Source: Phoronis ovalis
Lineage: Eukaryota > Phoronida > Phoronidae
Reading direction: 5' to 3'
DNA length: 24,665 nucleotides
Assembly: GCA_028565635.1 (NCBI GenBank)
Contig: JAOXYB010064056.1
Span: 1 to 24,665 of the forward strand
The position numbers and the translations under genes are program-made. Below, in pieces: positions 11,557-21,058 of the stretch (positions are counted from its first letter, which is position 1; each line of letters begins with the position of its first letter). The notes beneath the pieces were generated by a model that made no database searches, had not been told where the DNA came from, and saw only the letters and a list, made by a program, of their open reading frames with translations.

Positions 11557-12026
11557 CAGGGATGTCGCTGGTGCCTGGGGGTACTGACATTCAAAGTCAC
11601 TGTACATATGTGCTGCTCAATAGGCCCTCTTTTTTGAGCTCCTACAATACCACAGGGTAGTTTTTTTTGGTTCGCAAAGCTGTATTTACCACAGGTATAC
11701 TTTTCTTGTTGGGCATTTACCACGGTATATTTTCAAAAAATACTCATTTACCATAGGGTGTATTTCTTGAGAAAATCCTTTACGACAGGTATGAAATATT
11801 AAGAGCCGTAAATTTTCACATATGTACCACATAGTATATAATTTACAAGTGAATTTACAACGGTATATATTTTAGGAGAACTATTTTCAACAGGGCATAA
11901 TTTCCATAGTTTTTCATTTACCACAGTATTTTTGGTAATCTTTATTTACCACAGGGTCAGGGTTTTTACTCGCACACCCCTTCCAACATTTCTGACAAGT
12001 ATCCCCGGGCACTGGTGCCATCCCTG
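11557..12026. mobile_element. MITE-like element with diverged terminal inverted repeats
   Basis: The left end begins CAGGGATG at 11557 and continues to GTGCCTGGGGGTACT. The reverse complement of the right end (12026 inward) also begins CAGGGATG and continues to GTGCCCGGGGATACT. About 22 of the first 30 positions agree. A 31-bp minisatellite lies between them. Ends of the CAGGG type are typical of hAT-superfamily elements, but no clear 8-bp target duplication was found (TAATACTG versus GTGGCAAG), so the family is inference. No transposase is encoded. Confidence 0.45.
11640..11965 (+). repeat. Degenerate 31-bp tandem repeat (minisatellite)
   Basis: A core resembling TTTACCACAGGGTAT recurs about every 31 bp. 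Cores start at about 11648, 11687, 11718, 11749, 11781, 11825, 11856, 11887, 11919 and 11947, so spacings are 39, 31, 31, 32, 44, 31, 31, 32 and 28. Between cores the sequence is poorly conserved. The unit length is not a multiple of three, which argues against a repetitive protein. Confidence 0.8.
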
Positions 12027-13849
12027 GTGGCAAGCCTTTGAACAAAAATTTATAATATTTTTGAAAATAAAAAGATGAGAAATTCTGTCTTAAACAATTC
12101 CTAAAAAAGGTCAACAACTCATTAAGTTATTTGATATTATGCAAGCAAGGGATGTTTATAGATTTCTTTGCACGGTGTTACGCATTTAGGTACCTGGTAA
12201 ATACAATTCATAATATATGCATCAATAGATATCATAGTAACAAAAATGATAGACCAAGAACAAAGATAATGGTCTTTTATCATAAAATTATGTAAAATAT
12301 ATAAATAATAGATCTGCTTGCACAAAATTAGCAACTTTAATTACCATTCTTCTTTTTGAGGCAAGAAACTTGTTCCCATTTTTGGCTTTTCACCTGTGAT
12401 GCACTTGATTTTAATGGTTTATGGTAGTACAATAGAATGGCTTACCATACTTTTATTCCTGTCACCCATCTAAGTAAACAATAAGAAAATATAAAAATTA
12501 TTTCATACCCGTAGTTTTTGGATGACTGGACGAGTTGTTCGAGCATTTTCTGTCCTGTACTTTGGCTAACCACTGATGCTGAGCATTAAATTAAATTATA
12601 TTCCTAGTTGGGGCCACTTTGTTATGCATAAACCCACAATCCATGTATGTATTTTATACATTCTTTCTGTACATGTTCAGGGTTGATTTTAAAAGATTGG
12701 TAATGCTGAAATTTCTATAAGAAAGTTCTGAACACCACAGGTATTTTTTACGTCACAGTTTTTGTTTTGAGACCCTGTTTACACAGAATTCCGCTATTTT
12801 CCCATCAAAAACAAGACTATCTTGTTGTAATGGAATTGAATAAGAACAAGTGAGATGTGATGAGTTAAGCAGTCACATGGAACTAATGGAACAACATCAG
12901 CACAATCTAATTTTGATATAACAATGAAGAGATAAAGAATAGATTATAAGGAATAGATTATTTGTCATTTTGCTGAAAGTAAGAATTCACATAAACATGA
13001 TCATTCTTATGTTATTTCTCACCAATATTTTATAAAATTATCAGCATTTAGCAGTCAAAATGTTTCGTATAGTTATAATATTTATAACTATAGTATCCAC
13101 TTTAAAAGACTAAAGGAACAACTGCAATTTTATGATTGAACTAAATGAGTGAATCAAATAAAATTTAGCACCAAAAATATTGCAATCCCAATGGAATATA
13201 CAGTGAGCTGTGGGTAGGTTCAACACTATTGTTTTTAAAATGACATTTTCCAATGTTTGCACTCTCTGCATGAAAATGTGTGCTTTAAATTTAAATATGT
13301 GTAACTTTTTCTGCTTTTACTATTTTTAAAAGACAAGAATTGTAAGTTTAGAATATTATCTTTCTTGTAGACAATATGCAAAAAGCACTCCTAATTTTGT
13401 AAAATTAGGTGTACGAAAAATCTATTCACAAAACATAATGCATAAATATATCTAATTTTACAATACTTGTTCACTAACATTATGGCAGTAACAGAGATTC
13501 CTAATTTGGAAATGATTCATTTTTCCAAAAAAATTTCACGGAACAACATTGCACAAAATTGATAAAATAATAACTTCTATCTAGACAAACAAAGCTTTAA
13601 AATCACAAGTGTCAACATTGTCTATGTCTTAAAATGTACCTGTTTGGGCTCACACCTTCAAATGCCATAAAAAATGAAATGTGTCAAATAAGGGATAGGC
13701 TGTGCTTTTCAGATTGCGGAACTTGGCATCATGTGGTTGAGTCATATTGTCATGTAGTCAAAGATTATTGAAAACATGTTAAGATACAGCAAGTTTTGAT
13801 AAAAGATGAGTGTTTGGTCATTCAAATGCCTCTAAGAGGTTCTTTAAAG
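12027..13849. other. Non-coding stretch with small hairpins
   Basis: AT-rich. It holds a perfect 11-bp-arm hairpin with a 3-nt loop at 13068-13092 and a 9-bp-arm palindrome, CCTAATTTT/AAAATTAGG, at 13390-13409. No exon or RNA gene was recognised. Confidence 0.45.
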
Positions 13850-13990
13850 GGACTACTGAAAAGTTAATTTTCAAAGGAGCACTCCAGTGAAAGCAAATTC
13901 TGGTCCTGTAAATTTTAAAGTTTTAGCATGGATAACAAGCTCGCGCGAGTGGATTTGTAGCACCTTACTGCGATTATGCAGCATCTAACT
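13850..13990. repeat. Possible dispersed repeat fragment with CTCGCGCGAG palindrome
   Basis: A block with the string AAAGGAGCACTCCAGTGAAA followed by a CpG-dense 10-bp palindrome CTCGCGCGAG (13940-13949). Composition differs from the flanks and looks like an inserted repeat. There is no second copy in the window, so this is weak. Confidence 0.25.
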
Positions 13991-14999
13991 ATTTTTTTAC
14001 AGCGTGTAACAATTATTATCTAAAAACTGCTTGTTGGTATATAAGTATGTGTTTGTTTGCCCACAGTGTAAGACATGTTGCCTAATCCTTGGCTAATCCC
14101 TGGCTAATTGATATTACCATTCCTATACAGATTGTATAATGTAAACCTCCTTGAATCATCTTTACTAATTGTAGATATTTAATTTTGATAAACAATATTG
14201 TGGTAAATAGACATGGGAGTTATGATTTATTATTATAGAATTAGCTGTCATTGCCATGTATTCCAAGAAATTAATCCATCTCATGATTAATAAGTATGAT
14301 GAAGATAAGATATAAATAAGATATTTTTGTGAAAAACTATTATTTTATAGTGTAGTAGCTTGTCTACAGTCTGAAGAAGGACTAATTATATTAGGATATT
14401 ACTATCAATGCTAGTTAACGATTTTACTCTTATTTCTTTAAACAATAATATTGATAAATTAATTATTTTTAGTAATGAAAATAGAAATATATAAAAAAAA
14501 TTCTCATCAAAAGGTTGCCAACAGTTAATGATATGAGCATCATAATTATTTTGAAAGCTTTATGAGGATTTAAATTTAATTTTCAACAGTTTAATGTACA
14601 CTGTTACAAAGAACTTTTATATGGCCAACATTCAAAATGATCATTTTACTATAAACATTATAGCTCACACAGAAATAAAATCCATAAGGGTATAAAGGCA
14701 GCATGTCACTTCAATATCATTTTCAGACAATATCACATAGTTACACAATATTGGTAACATATAAATTAACAATTTTACACATTAATTAACAGCAACATTG
14801 ACGAACTAAAAAATTATGGCTTGCGCTTTTGGAAAGTGATTAATTTTCTATCTAAAGTTCAATTTAGTGAAATGAAATGTGCATTAATTTTGTACAAATT
14901 AATTTTAATGAATTGTTTATCCACATCGAGGTAAACGGCTGAATCTGCGTCACTCTAAAATCATTGATAAAATAATGTACACTATATTATTTGAATTGC
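13991..14999. other. Non-coding stretch, nothing recognised
   Basis: Very AT-rich, with no open frame of note and no recognisable feature. Confidence 0.45.
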
Positions 15000-16350
15000 T
15001 ATTATGTAATTAACCCTGTTCCTTCGAATTTTACACCGAATGTGATTGGATCCTTTTCACTATAATTGTAGGTTTTACCTACACAAGTTATAAAAAAAAT
15101 CAAAAAATAAAAATAAAATCATAATCCGTTGCCATGAAATTGTTTTTATTTAATAGAAATTATTTTATTACTTTAATTTTTTCACAACTTACCAAAATTA
15201 ATGATTAAGTTCGAACTAAAATGGTAACAACTGGTAAACATGCATTTCAAGCGTTTTAGTAGCGTTTTAACAGTTGGAATACTTGCTGCAGAGTTGTCTT
15301 AGGAATTACCTCCCCCGAATTGTTGTCAAACTCGGAATGACTGCAATATCACAAATAAAAGCATAGAGAAAATTATGGTTTAAGATTAAAATATTTTTTA
15401 TTTTCTTTATAAGATTAAAGTAAAATGCAGTGCATTTCAAAATTTAAAATTTTTAAAAACCCGGTATGATTCTAAGGATTTATGCAGTACCATTCATACC
15501 CTGAGTAATTTGCGGTAATTTGCTATGTTACTGTATCCCCCTTCACAAACGTAGACTAAAATCCTTCATCTTACCTGGGATATTACATCCAGATGAACAC
15601 AATTATTAAGTACTCACCTTTGTTGAATTTCCAGGATGCAAGAATGAGCATTATATTATTTTTTACATTACATACATCCACATGAATGGTATGAATCAGC
15701 GCGCAAATTCCTGCAAATCAAGCATAATCCTATGCAAATCCACACTGGATTAAACCAAAAATTGCGATATTACAGTTCAACGTGTACACAACACATAAAG
15801 GTGCCTGAAACAGATGCTGTATCTCCACTTGTACTTATACAGTTATCCACACGAATGCATTTATTCCGTCGCAACAGGATTAAAGATGCTGAAAAAATAT
15901 CATTGCAAGGTGCCCGAATAGCCTGTTGTAAACATCGAAATTCCACCAACAAAATCCATTTTCTTGAGAATTTTAAATGTCCGGTTAGAATCTAGACACG
16001 TTTAACTACTGCACTGTCCGAATCATTAAACTTGGCATACGTTCGTGTTGATAATAATTGAAATATTTTCAAGCACACTTTAGACTGCACTTCAAATAAA
16101 CAGAAAGGCGCTTAGCTTTAACACGTGCGCGTTCAGGGGAGATGACCTCTATGAACTTTGCTAGATGGTAGCGCAAACCGGGAAAGGTTCAAAATTACGT
16201 AGCACAAACGTGTTTTATGCAAAATGATTATTTTCATTTAATTAGAATACGTTGAAGTACTGCCGGAAGGAGAAGGATTAATGAACAAACAAATCTACCA
16301 AACAAAAACAAACGTTAACGAGCGAGAACTAGCTAGAATTTTTAACTTAT
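15000..16350. promoter_or_regulatory. CpG-enriched stretch, possible unmethylated promoter-like region
   Basis: CpG dinucleotides are visibly denser than in the flanks (for example CAGCGCGC, TCCGTCGC, CACGTGCGCG with an E-box, and ACGTTAACGAGCGAG). In invertebrates with mosaic methylation, retained CpG often marks unmethylated DNA such as promoters or young insertions. Overlapping open frames of 87 codons (+, 15732-15995) and 60 codons (-, 15952-15770) occur here without a recognisable product. An octamer-like ATGCAAAT lies at about 15733. Whether it starts any transcript is inference. Confidence 0.25.
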
Positions 16351-18754
16351 AAACAAGTTCGGAAAAAATGTAAAAGGAAGCTTAAAATGTAATTTACTTA
16401 AAAAAATTCCAAGCTGTGAGATTATTTTTAAGTAGTCTAGTCAAAGCAAACTATGTGAATTGTCTTAGCAGAATAAACAAGTTAAAGGAAATGGTAAAGA
16501 GTATGACAGGACTTGTTTCACTTTTGTGCGTTATCATGCTTGCGTAAATTGTGCCACAGTTTTTAGAACAACTGTTTTGAGATACAGCTGTGTGTTTACA
16601 TGATGAAGGTTATATATATAGTTAGACACATTGTGTAATCATGACTGTACAAATTGGGACAGTTGTAAAAAAAGTACTAGCCCAGAAATGTTTTTTGTTC
16701 GGAATTAATTATTGAAAAGGTGACTAGCAGTCAGTGATTTTCCGTTTCATACCATGTGATTGAGTGAATTCTGTGTTAGGATAAGGACAATTAATTTTGC
16801 TTATGAATTTTATGAATATTAACCACATTTTTGTATTGTATTTGTAATTGTATTTGTTCATTAGTGTACCCATCTTTAGATACTTCTAATGATAATGTGT
16901 TTAGCCACATCCTTATACTCAAAAGGGTATAAATATAACCTTGCATATCAATGCTGTTGATTGCACGATTTAGTGGTTTTAAATTTTGACACCTCCACAT
17001 TTGGGGGGGTCAAATGAGTTTAATTTTTTTGTTATAGGCTACCTTTTTCTCTGAAAATTGATTAGTTAGCAATATCTTCATAAGGTGACTAGTACTGTTT
17101 GACAACATATATTTGCACTTTATACTAGCTTAATTTTAGATTCATTAATGGAAAGATTACGAATAAAATTATACATCCCTGAAAGAAGGATTATCAAAAC
17201 TTAATTAACTTGTTTATTACATGATTATGCAACAGGCTATTTTGGACAAAGTTACATTTTGTGCAGATGCAGATACTAAGCTGAAATTTGGCCAAATTTA
17301 ACTTCCTACAGGAATCTTCAATATTGTGTCAGATTTTTGAAATTTTGCTTTGTTCTTCAAGGATGTGTCTCAAAAAATATAAAAAATGAATTATATCTGA
17401 CTAGTTGAGCATAGAATGGTAATAACTTTTGGATGAAACAAAATCTGTTGTGGGAGTTCTATTTGATGGCAAGGTTTCAGCTCTGTATCTGTAGAGGTGT
17501 TGTAGCTATTAATTTTTTTAACTTTGTACTTTCAAAAAATTACCTTTTACCGAAAATGGCCAGCTTTCTGATTAAAAATCATGTTAGTAATGTTATCCTT
17601 GTCATTTTAAATTTTGCAGTTTGAGTATGCTATTACAGAGGTTCATGGAGCTACTTTTATTTCAATGCGTTCTGTTATGAACTAATATTTGAGATGACAT
17701 CATGTAAAATAATGCTTGTTTTGCAATTGTAAAGAGTCGCAGCTGGATTTTATGTTTATGTCTGTGGATTATTCTTACGTCCTTCATTAAAATGATTACT
17801 TCATCCCAAGAAACCAAAAGAAAATTACATGCGTACGTTTGTGGCAGCTAATTATTAACATTACACGGAATGATAGCAAAAGTATCAACAACACAGTGTT
17901 TTCTAGTGCAAATATGAGTTGATTTGATTTGCAAAATTTGTAAGGATTTAAATTTGAGTTGATTTAATTAATATAATTTATAAGGATTTGTGACTTCCAT
18001 GTGGTTGATATATAGTAAACAACATTTGGATTTTTTTTTTGCTAAATATCACAATTTATTATATTATTTCATTGATTGAGACAAAATCCTTTATTTTTCC
18101 AAATTGTTGTATTAGTAAGAGTAGTGGTTTATATGACATGTTCATGATGAATGTGAGTTGCCTTAATCAGAAATCTGTATAGTTCCAGAAAAACACATTT
18201 CTAGAAAACATACTGTTCAGATATTTTCAGCATACTAACATGTTAACATATCAAATTGATACCTATAAAAGGATTATAAACGAATCATCAAAGCACTACA
18301 GTTACATCCAAACTATCAACTTTATCATAATTACATATAACTGTTTGCTGGCTCTAGTTACTATATTCTTTTGAAAATGCTAATATGCAGAACAATGTGT
18401 TCAACTATGGATTCTACTGATAACATTATCAGACTGCTTTGTTTTTATGCAGAGTTGCAAAATGTTTGTATTATTAGTATATTTTTTCAAAACTGACATA
18501 TTTTCACACGTCAATCAAAATGTTTAGCAACGAATCTCATCTTGGGTCATATTTAAAGACTTCATAGTAGTTTGATCTCAGTTTATAAATTTTTATTTTC
18601 ATTGCTAAAAACAATTAATTTATTAAAATATAATTAGCACAAGAAATAACTAAAGAGTATAATTGTCAGTTAGCAACACTAACCTCATGTTATAATTAAT
18701 TCCCTGAATGAATACCACAAAAGTCTCACTATAATGTTTTGTTCCTTCCTTCAG
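16351..18754. other. Non-coding stretch before first GTF3C1 exon; likely intron
   Basis: No coding exon was found. The end reads as a good polypyrimidine tract and acceptor (TTCCTTCCTTCAG) leading into the exon at 18755, so at least the right part is intron. It contains a diverged 40-bp tandem duplication at 17911-17990. Confidence 0.5.
17911..17990 (+). repeat. Diverged 40-bp tandem duplication
   Basis: 17911-17950 and 17951-17990 align without gaps at about 78% identity, both containing TGAGTTGATTT and ending TAAGGATTT. Confidence 0.75.
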
Positions 18755-18871
18755 GTACTGAGAGTAGGAGTTACAATACCAAGATATGTCAGCTTTGAGC
18801 ACCGCATGCCATGGTTAATACATGCATACAAGAATAGAAGAGGGCGAGGTGTTTTTGAATACATGGTTAGG
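18755..18871 (+). CDS. GTF3C1: GTF3C1 exon a (first seen in window)
   Basis: The acceptor TTCCTTCAG precedes GTACTG. The exon reads VLRVGVTIPRYVSF and HRMPWLIHAYKNRRGRG, in phase 0. The donor is ambiguous. Because the next exon begins in phase 0, AGG|GTAACT at 18871 or ATG|GTTAGG at 18865 both fit, and I chose the former. The open frame continues to 19033 into the intron. Confidence 0.75.
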
Positions 18872-20614
18872 GTAACTGAGTTGCTGTCATTCTGTATCAT
18901 TTACCTGGCCAGTCTTTTATCTCATTTGTTGTACCCCCACTTTATTTTACCAGATAAAATGACTAATCATCAATCGAGTAAGAAAAACATTGAAATTGAT
19001 GTTACAAATAAATTTATGCTATTATTGTGGTAAGTAGTTCTAGTGATGGACTAGCTTGATAAGTCTAGAAAAACATTGTATTGTTAGCACTCTGTTTATT
19101 CAAGTGATACTGATGAAAGTGGCTGCCTTTCTTAAACTTTAGGGAGACTCTTTACCTCAAGTACAACCCCTGGACAACACTCAAAAACTGCCAGAGACAT
19201 CTAGTGAGATGAACAAGGCTGAGGGTGTTACTCCAAAAAGGTTTGTTAGACAATGTGGATACCAGTGGTACATCACCATAAAATCGTTTCGTTCACATTT
19301 TATAAAGTGTAATGAAACATGTGCAAGATGTTTATGTGATGCACTAATACCAGTAAATTGGCTATTAATATTATAATTTATTGAACATTGTTACATTCAA
19401 ATGCTTTGTTTACACTCGGTGCTCAGAATTCATTTTTTATCGTACAGTACTATCTGGTTTAGCAATAATTGTTTAACAGTCTATGCTTTATTTCTTTCAG
19501 TACATATGATGATGTACTTTTAATTAGTCGGCCATGGAGAAAGCCAGAAGGAGGTTTAGATAAGCCTGTATTGGCGATGATGTTACGAGGTGTACTTACC
19601 TATATCATGTCAAACCCTGGCATCTCAATGGAAACTATAACCACAAAGTTTACTCCACAGCTGGAACCTATGCAGTTAATAGAGTTGTTAGAGGTTGGCG
19701 TCACCTATTCTTTTTTATATGGTGTACTTTGTCCTAAGGTCTCTTAGTTACAGATTATTCCTGGGGAGGGGATATGAAAATAAATAAAGATATAGGAGGT
19801 TATACAAAGTTCCTGATTTGGCAGTTGCACTTGTTGTAGCAACATTAGCAGTGCCATCTCACCTTCACATTGCTGTCTTTCTACTAAATGTAACAAGGAA
19901 ATTCGAAAACCTCCATCATTGATAATTTGATGTAGCAGAATATTTTTGACGTAGCACTGCTTGTAACCAGTAGAGATTGTTAAACAAAGATTCCATCATT
20001 TGCTCAGGGTATGTTTTGTTGTAAATTATTGTACTTATTCTGTAAGAAACCTTTTCTGATTTGTCCATGGTAAAACTTGTTTTTTGTCTTTTCACTTGTT
20101 TTATGCATATCAAGCATGTTTCTATTGATTTATTGTAGATTTTAGAAGAAATAGAATGCATCCATGTCGCTTTCGTGAAGCCGGCAAGAAAGTGTAGCTT
20201 GTTCTCCAAGCCTGTAGTTCATGAATTGGGTAAGTATGTCCGAAATGTTCACTCATGTGCACATATTTTGACCAAATTAATAATTCAAGTTGCTGCTACA
20301 CTTTCATATGTCCTTGTAACTTCATATATATTTATAAATCTATGTATAATTCAAATGGAAGACTTCAAGAGTTAGTTAAAAATGTGGTAAACATAGCTCT
20401 TTTTACATTTTCCATTATTTACACAGCTTCACAATCTACTTCTTAGTTTGGTCTGAATGTATCTTGTGAATATACTACAACTAAGGCACGTCATCAAGTT
20501 ATATTTAATTTTTTGATTTTAGTATCCAAGATGGCCAGCGATAAAGTCCCACTGTATCATCCCTCGGTAGACTGCATAGTAAAGATAGGACAATTCCTAC
20601 AGCTGATTACCTAA
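18755..20614 (+). CDS. GTF3C1: General transcription factor 3C subunit 1 (TFIIIC largest subunit), C-terminal part
   Basis: TFIIIC binds the B box of tRNA-type promoters in the nucleus and recruits TFIIIB and RNA polymerase III; this is its largest subunit. Five exons join in frame (117+98+193+91+92 nt) into about 196 residues ending at TAA 20612-20614. The human protein is about 2,100 residues, so only the last tenth is present. Diagnostic features as I recall the family: an RPW motif followed by a helical stretch (LDKPVLAMMLRGVLTYIM), then LEPMQLIELLE joined across an intron to ILEEIECI, a basic segment leading to SLFSKPV, and a tail YHPSVDCIVKIGQF. These parallel the vertebrate tail in order and spacing. 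Upstream exons are not found in the window. The gene converges on PUS7. The family call is strong for exons 3-5, weaker for the first two. Confidence 0.85.
19143..19240 (+). CDS. GTF3C1: GTF3C1 exon b, polar linker
   Basis: Acceptor CTTTAG, donor AAG|GTTTGT, 98 nt entered in phase 0 and left after two codon bases. It encodes a polar, probably disordered linker (for example LPQVQPLDNTQKLPETSSE). Linkers conserve poorly, so the support is the clean splice sites and the phase match (AG + T = Ser) to the next exon. Confidence 0.65.
19501..19693 (+). CDS. GTF3C1: GTF3C1 exon c, conserved C-terminal helical region
   Basis: Acceptor TTTCTTTCAG. It starts TYDDVLLISRPWRKPEGG and ends LEPMQLIELLE. The donor GAG|GTTGGC is weak at +3 to +6, but only this site gives phase 0 and a continuous match to the family across the junction. 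The unspliced frame would run 17 more codons to a stop at 19745. Confidence 0.85.
20139..20229 (+). CDS. GTF3C1: GTF3C1 exon d
   Basis: Acceptor TTTATTGTAG and strong donor G|GTAAGT. 91 nt encode ILEEIECIHVAFVKPARK and then CSLFSKPVVHEL, matching the GLESLGCI-type helix and basic segment followed by SLFS found near the C terminus of GTF3C1 proteins. Confidence 0.88.
20523..20614 (+). CDS. GTF3C1: GTF3C1 terminal exon
   Basis: Acceptor TTTGATTTTAG. The split codon G|TA gives Val. It continues MASDKVPLYHPSVDCIVK and stops at TAA 20612-20614. The Tyr-x-Pro-(Thr/Ser)-x-Asp-Cys pattern is the recognisable end of the family. The tail after IGQF is shorter than in vertebrates. Confidence 0.85.
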
Positions 20615-20841
20615 TCGTGGATTTCAACTGTGACATGCTTTGTCAAAATGTAATTTTAATTACAAGTTTTTTTCATTGTTAAAAAGAAGTTCATGATGGA
20701 CTGCTTCATGTGTATCTTGAACATTTTGAAGTTTATTTTTTATATGCCAAGAATGGTATTTACTGATATTCTTATATTTTTGTTGAGGACATATAAATGA
20801 CTGATTGTGAAATATTTGTATCTTATCGGTCTCTGACAAAA

Positions 20842-20847
20842 ATTAAA
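20842..20847 (+). terminator. Candidate GTF3C1 poly(A) signal ATTAAA
   Basis: ATTAAA lies 228 bp after the GTF3C1 stop and is the best variant signal before the PUS7 coding end. A canonical AATAAA occurs only at 21081-21086, inside the last PUS7 intron. Confidence 0.35.
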
Positions 20848-20867
20848 ATAGTCCAGTACTACCAGAA

Positions 20868-20873
20868 TTTATT
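20868..20873 (-). terminator. Candidate PUS7 poly(A) signal AATAAA
   Basis: TTTATT on + reads AATAAA on -, 58 bp after the PUS7 stop. A second copy is at 20732-20737. Either would give a short 3' UTR that meets or overlaps the GTF3C1 3' end. Confidence 0.4.
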
Positions 20874-20930
20874 GTTACGTTGTGTACAAATAATTATTAC
20901 ATTCTATTCATTTAATATCCCAACTGATCA

Positions 20931-21058
20931 CTAAGTGACATTTAGAGTGCTTTGATGAGCCGCTGATGTATCAGTCTTTAAAATCTCTCTAAGTGCCATG
21001 GTAGCATAACATGATGAATTAAGGGAGAATTCTATATCCAGTGCTGTATACTTTCCAT
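20931..21058 (-). CDS. PUS7: PUS7 terminal exon
   Basis: Acceptor TTCTTTTTCAG. The split codon G|AT gives Asp. It encodes [20 protein letters not shown] and [19 protein letters not shown], and stops at TAG 20933-20931. The YATMA.RE.LK.DTS pattern is the family's C-terminal hallmark. Confidence 0.96.

Noticed and set aside
11505-12117. Cys/Lys-rich - strand open frames suggesting a repetitive protein (KYTCGKY-type)
   Set aside because: The 31-bp period is not a multiple of three, frames are interrupted by many stops, and the resemblance arises from the minisatellite core.
15732-15995. 87-codon + strand open frame in the CpG-richer stretch
   Set aside because: An opposite-strand frame is open over the same bases, no domain is recognisable, and the length is within chance for a higher-GC patch. 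Noted only as part of the possible regulatory region.
19916-20209. 97-codon - strand open frame
   Set aside because: It is a shadow across GTF3C1 intron sequence and exon d on the opposite strand. The exon reading on + has clear homology and splice sites.
20175-20375. Two + strand open frames starting inside GTF3C1 exon d
   Set aside because: They read through the strong G|GTAAGT donor into the intron. The spliced product continues to the conserved terminal exon.
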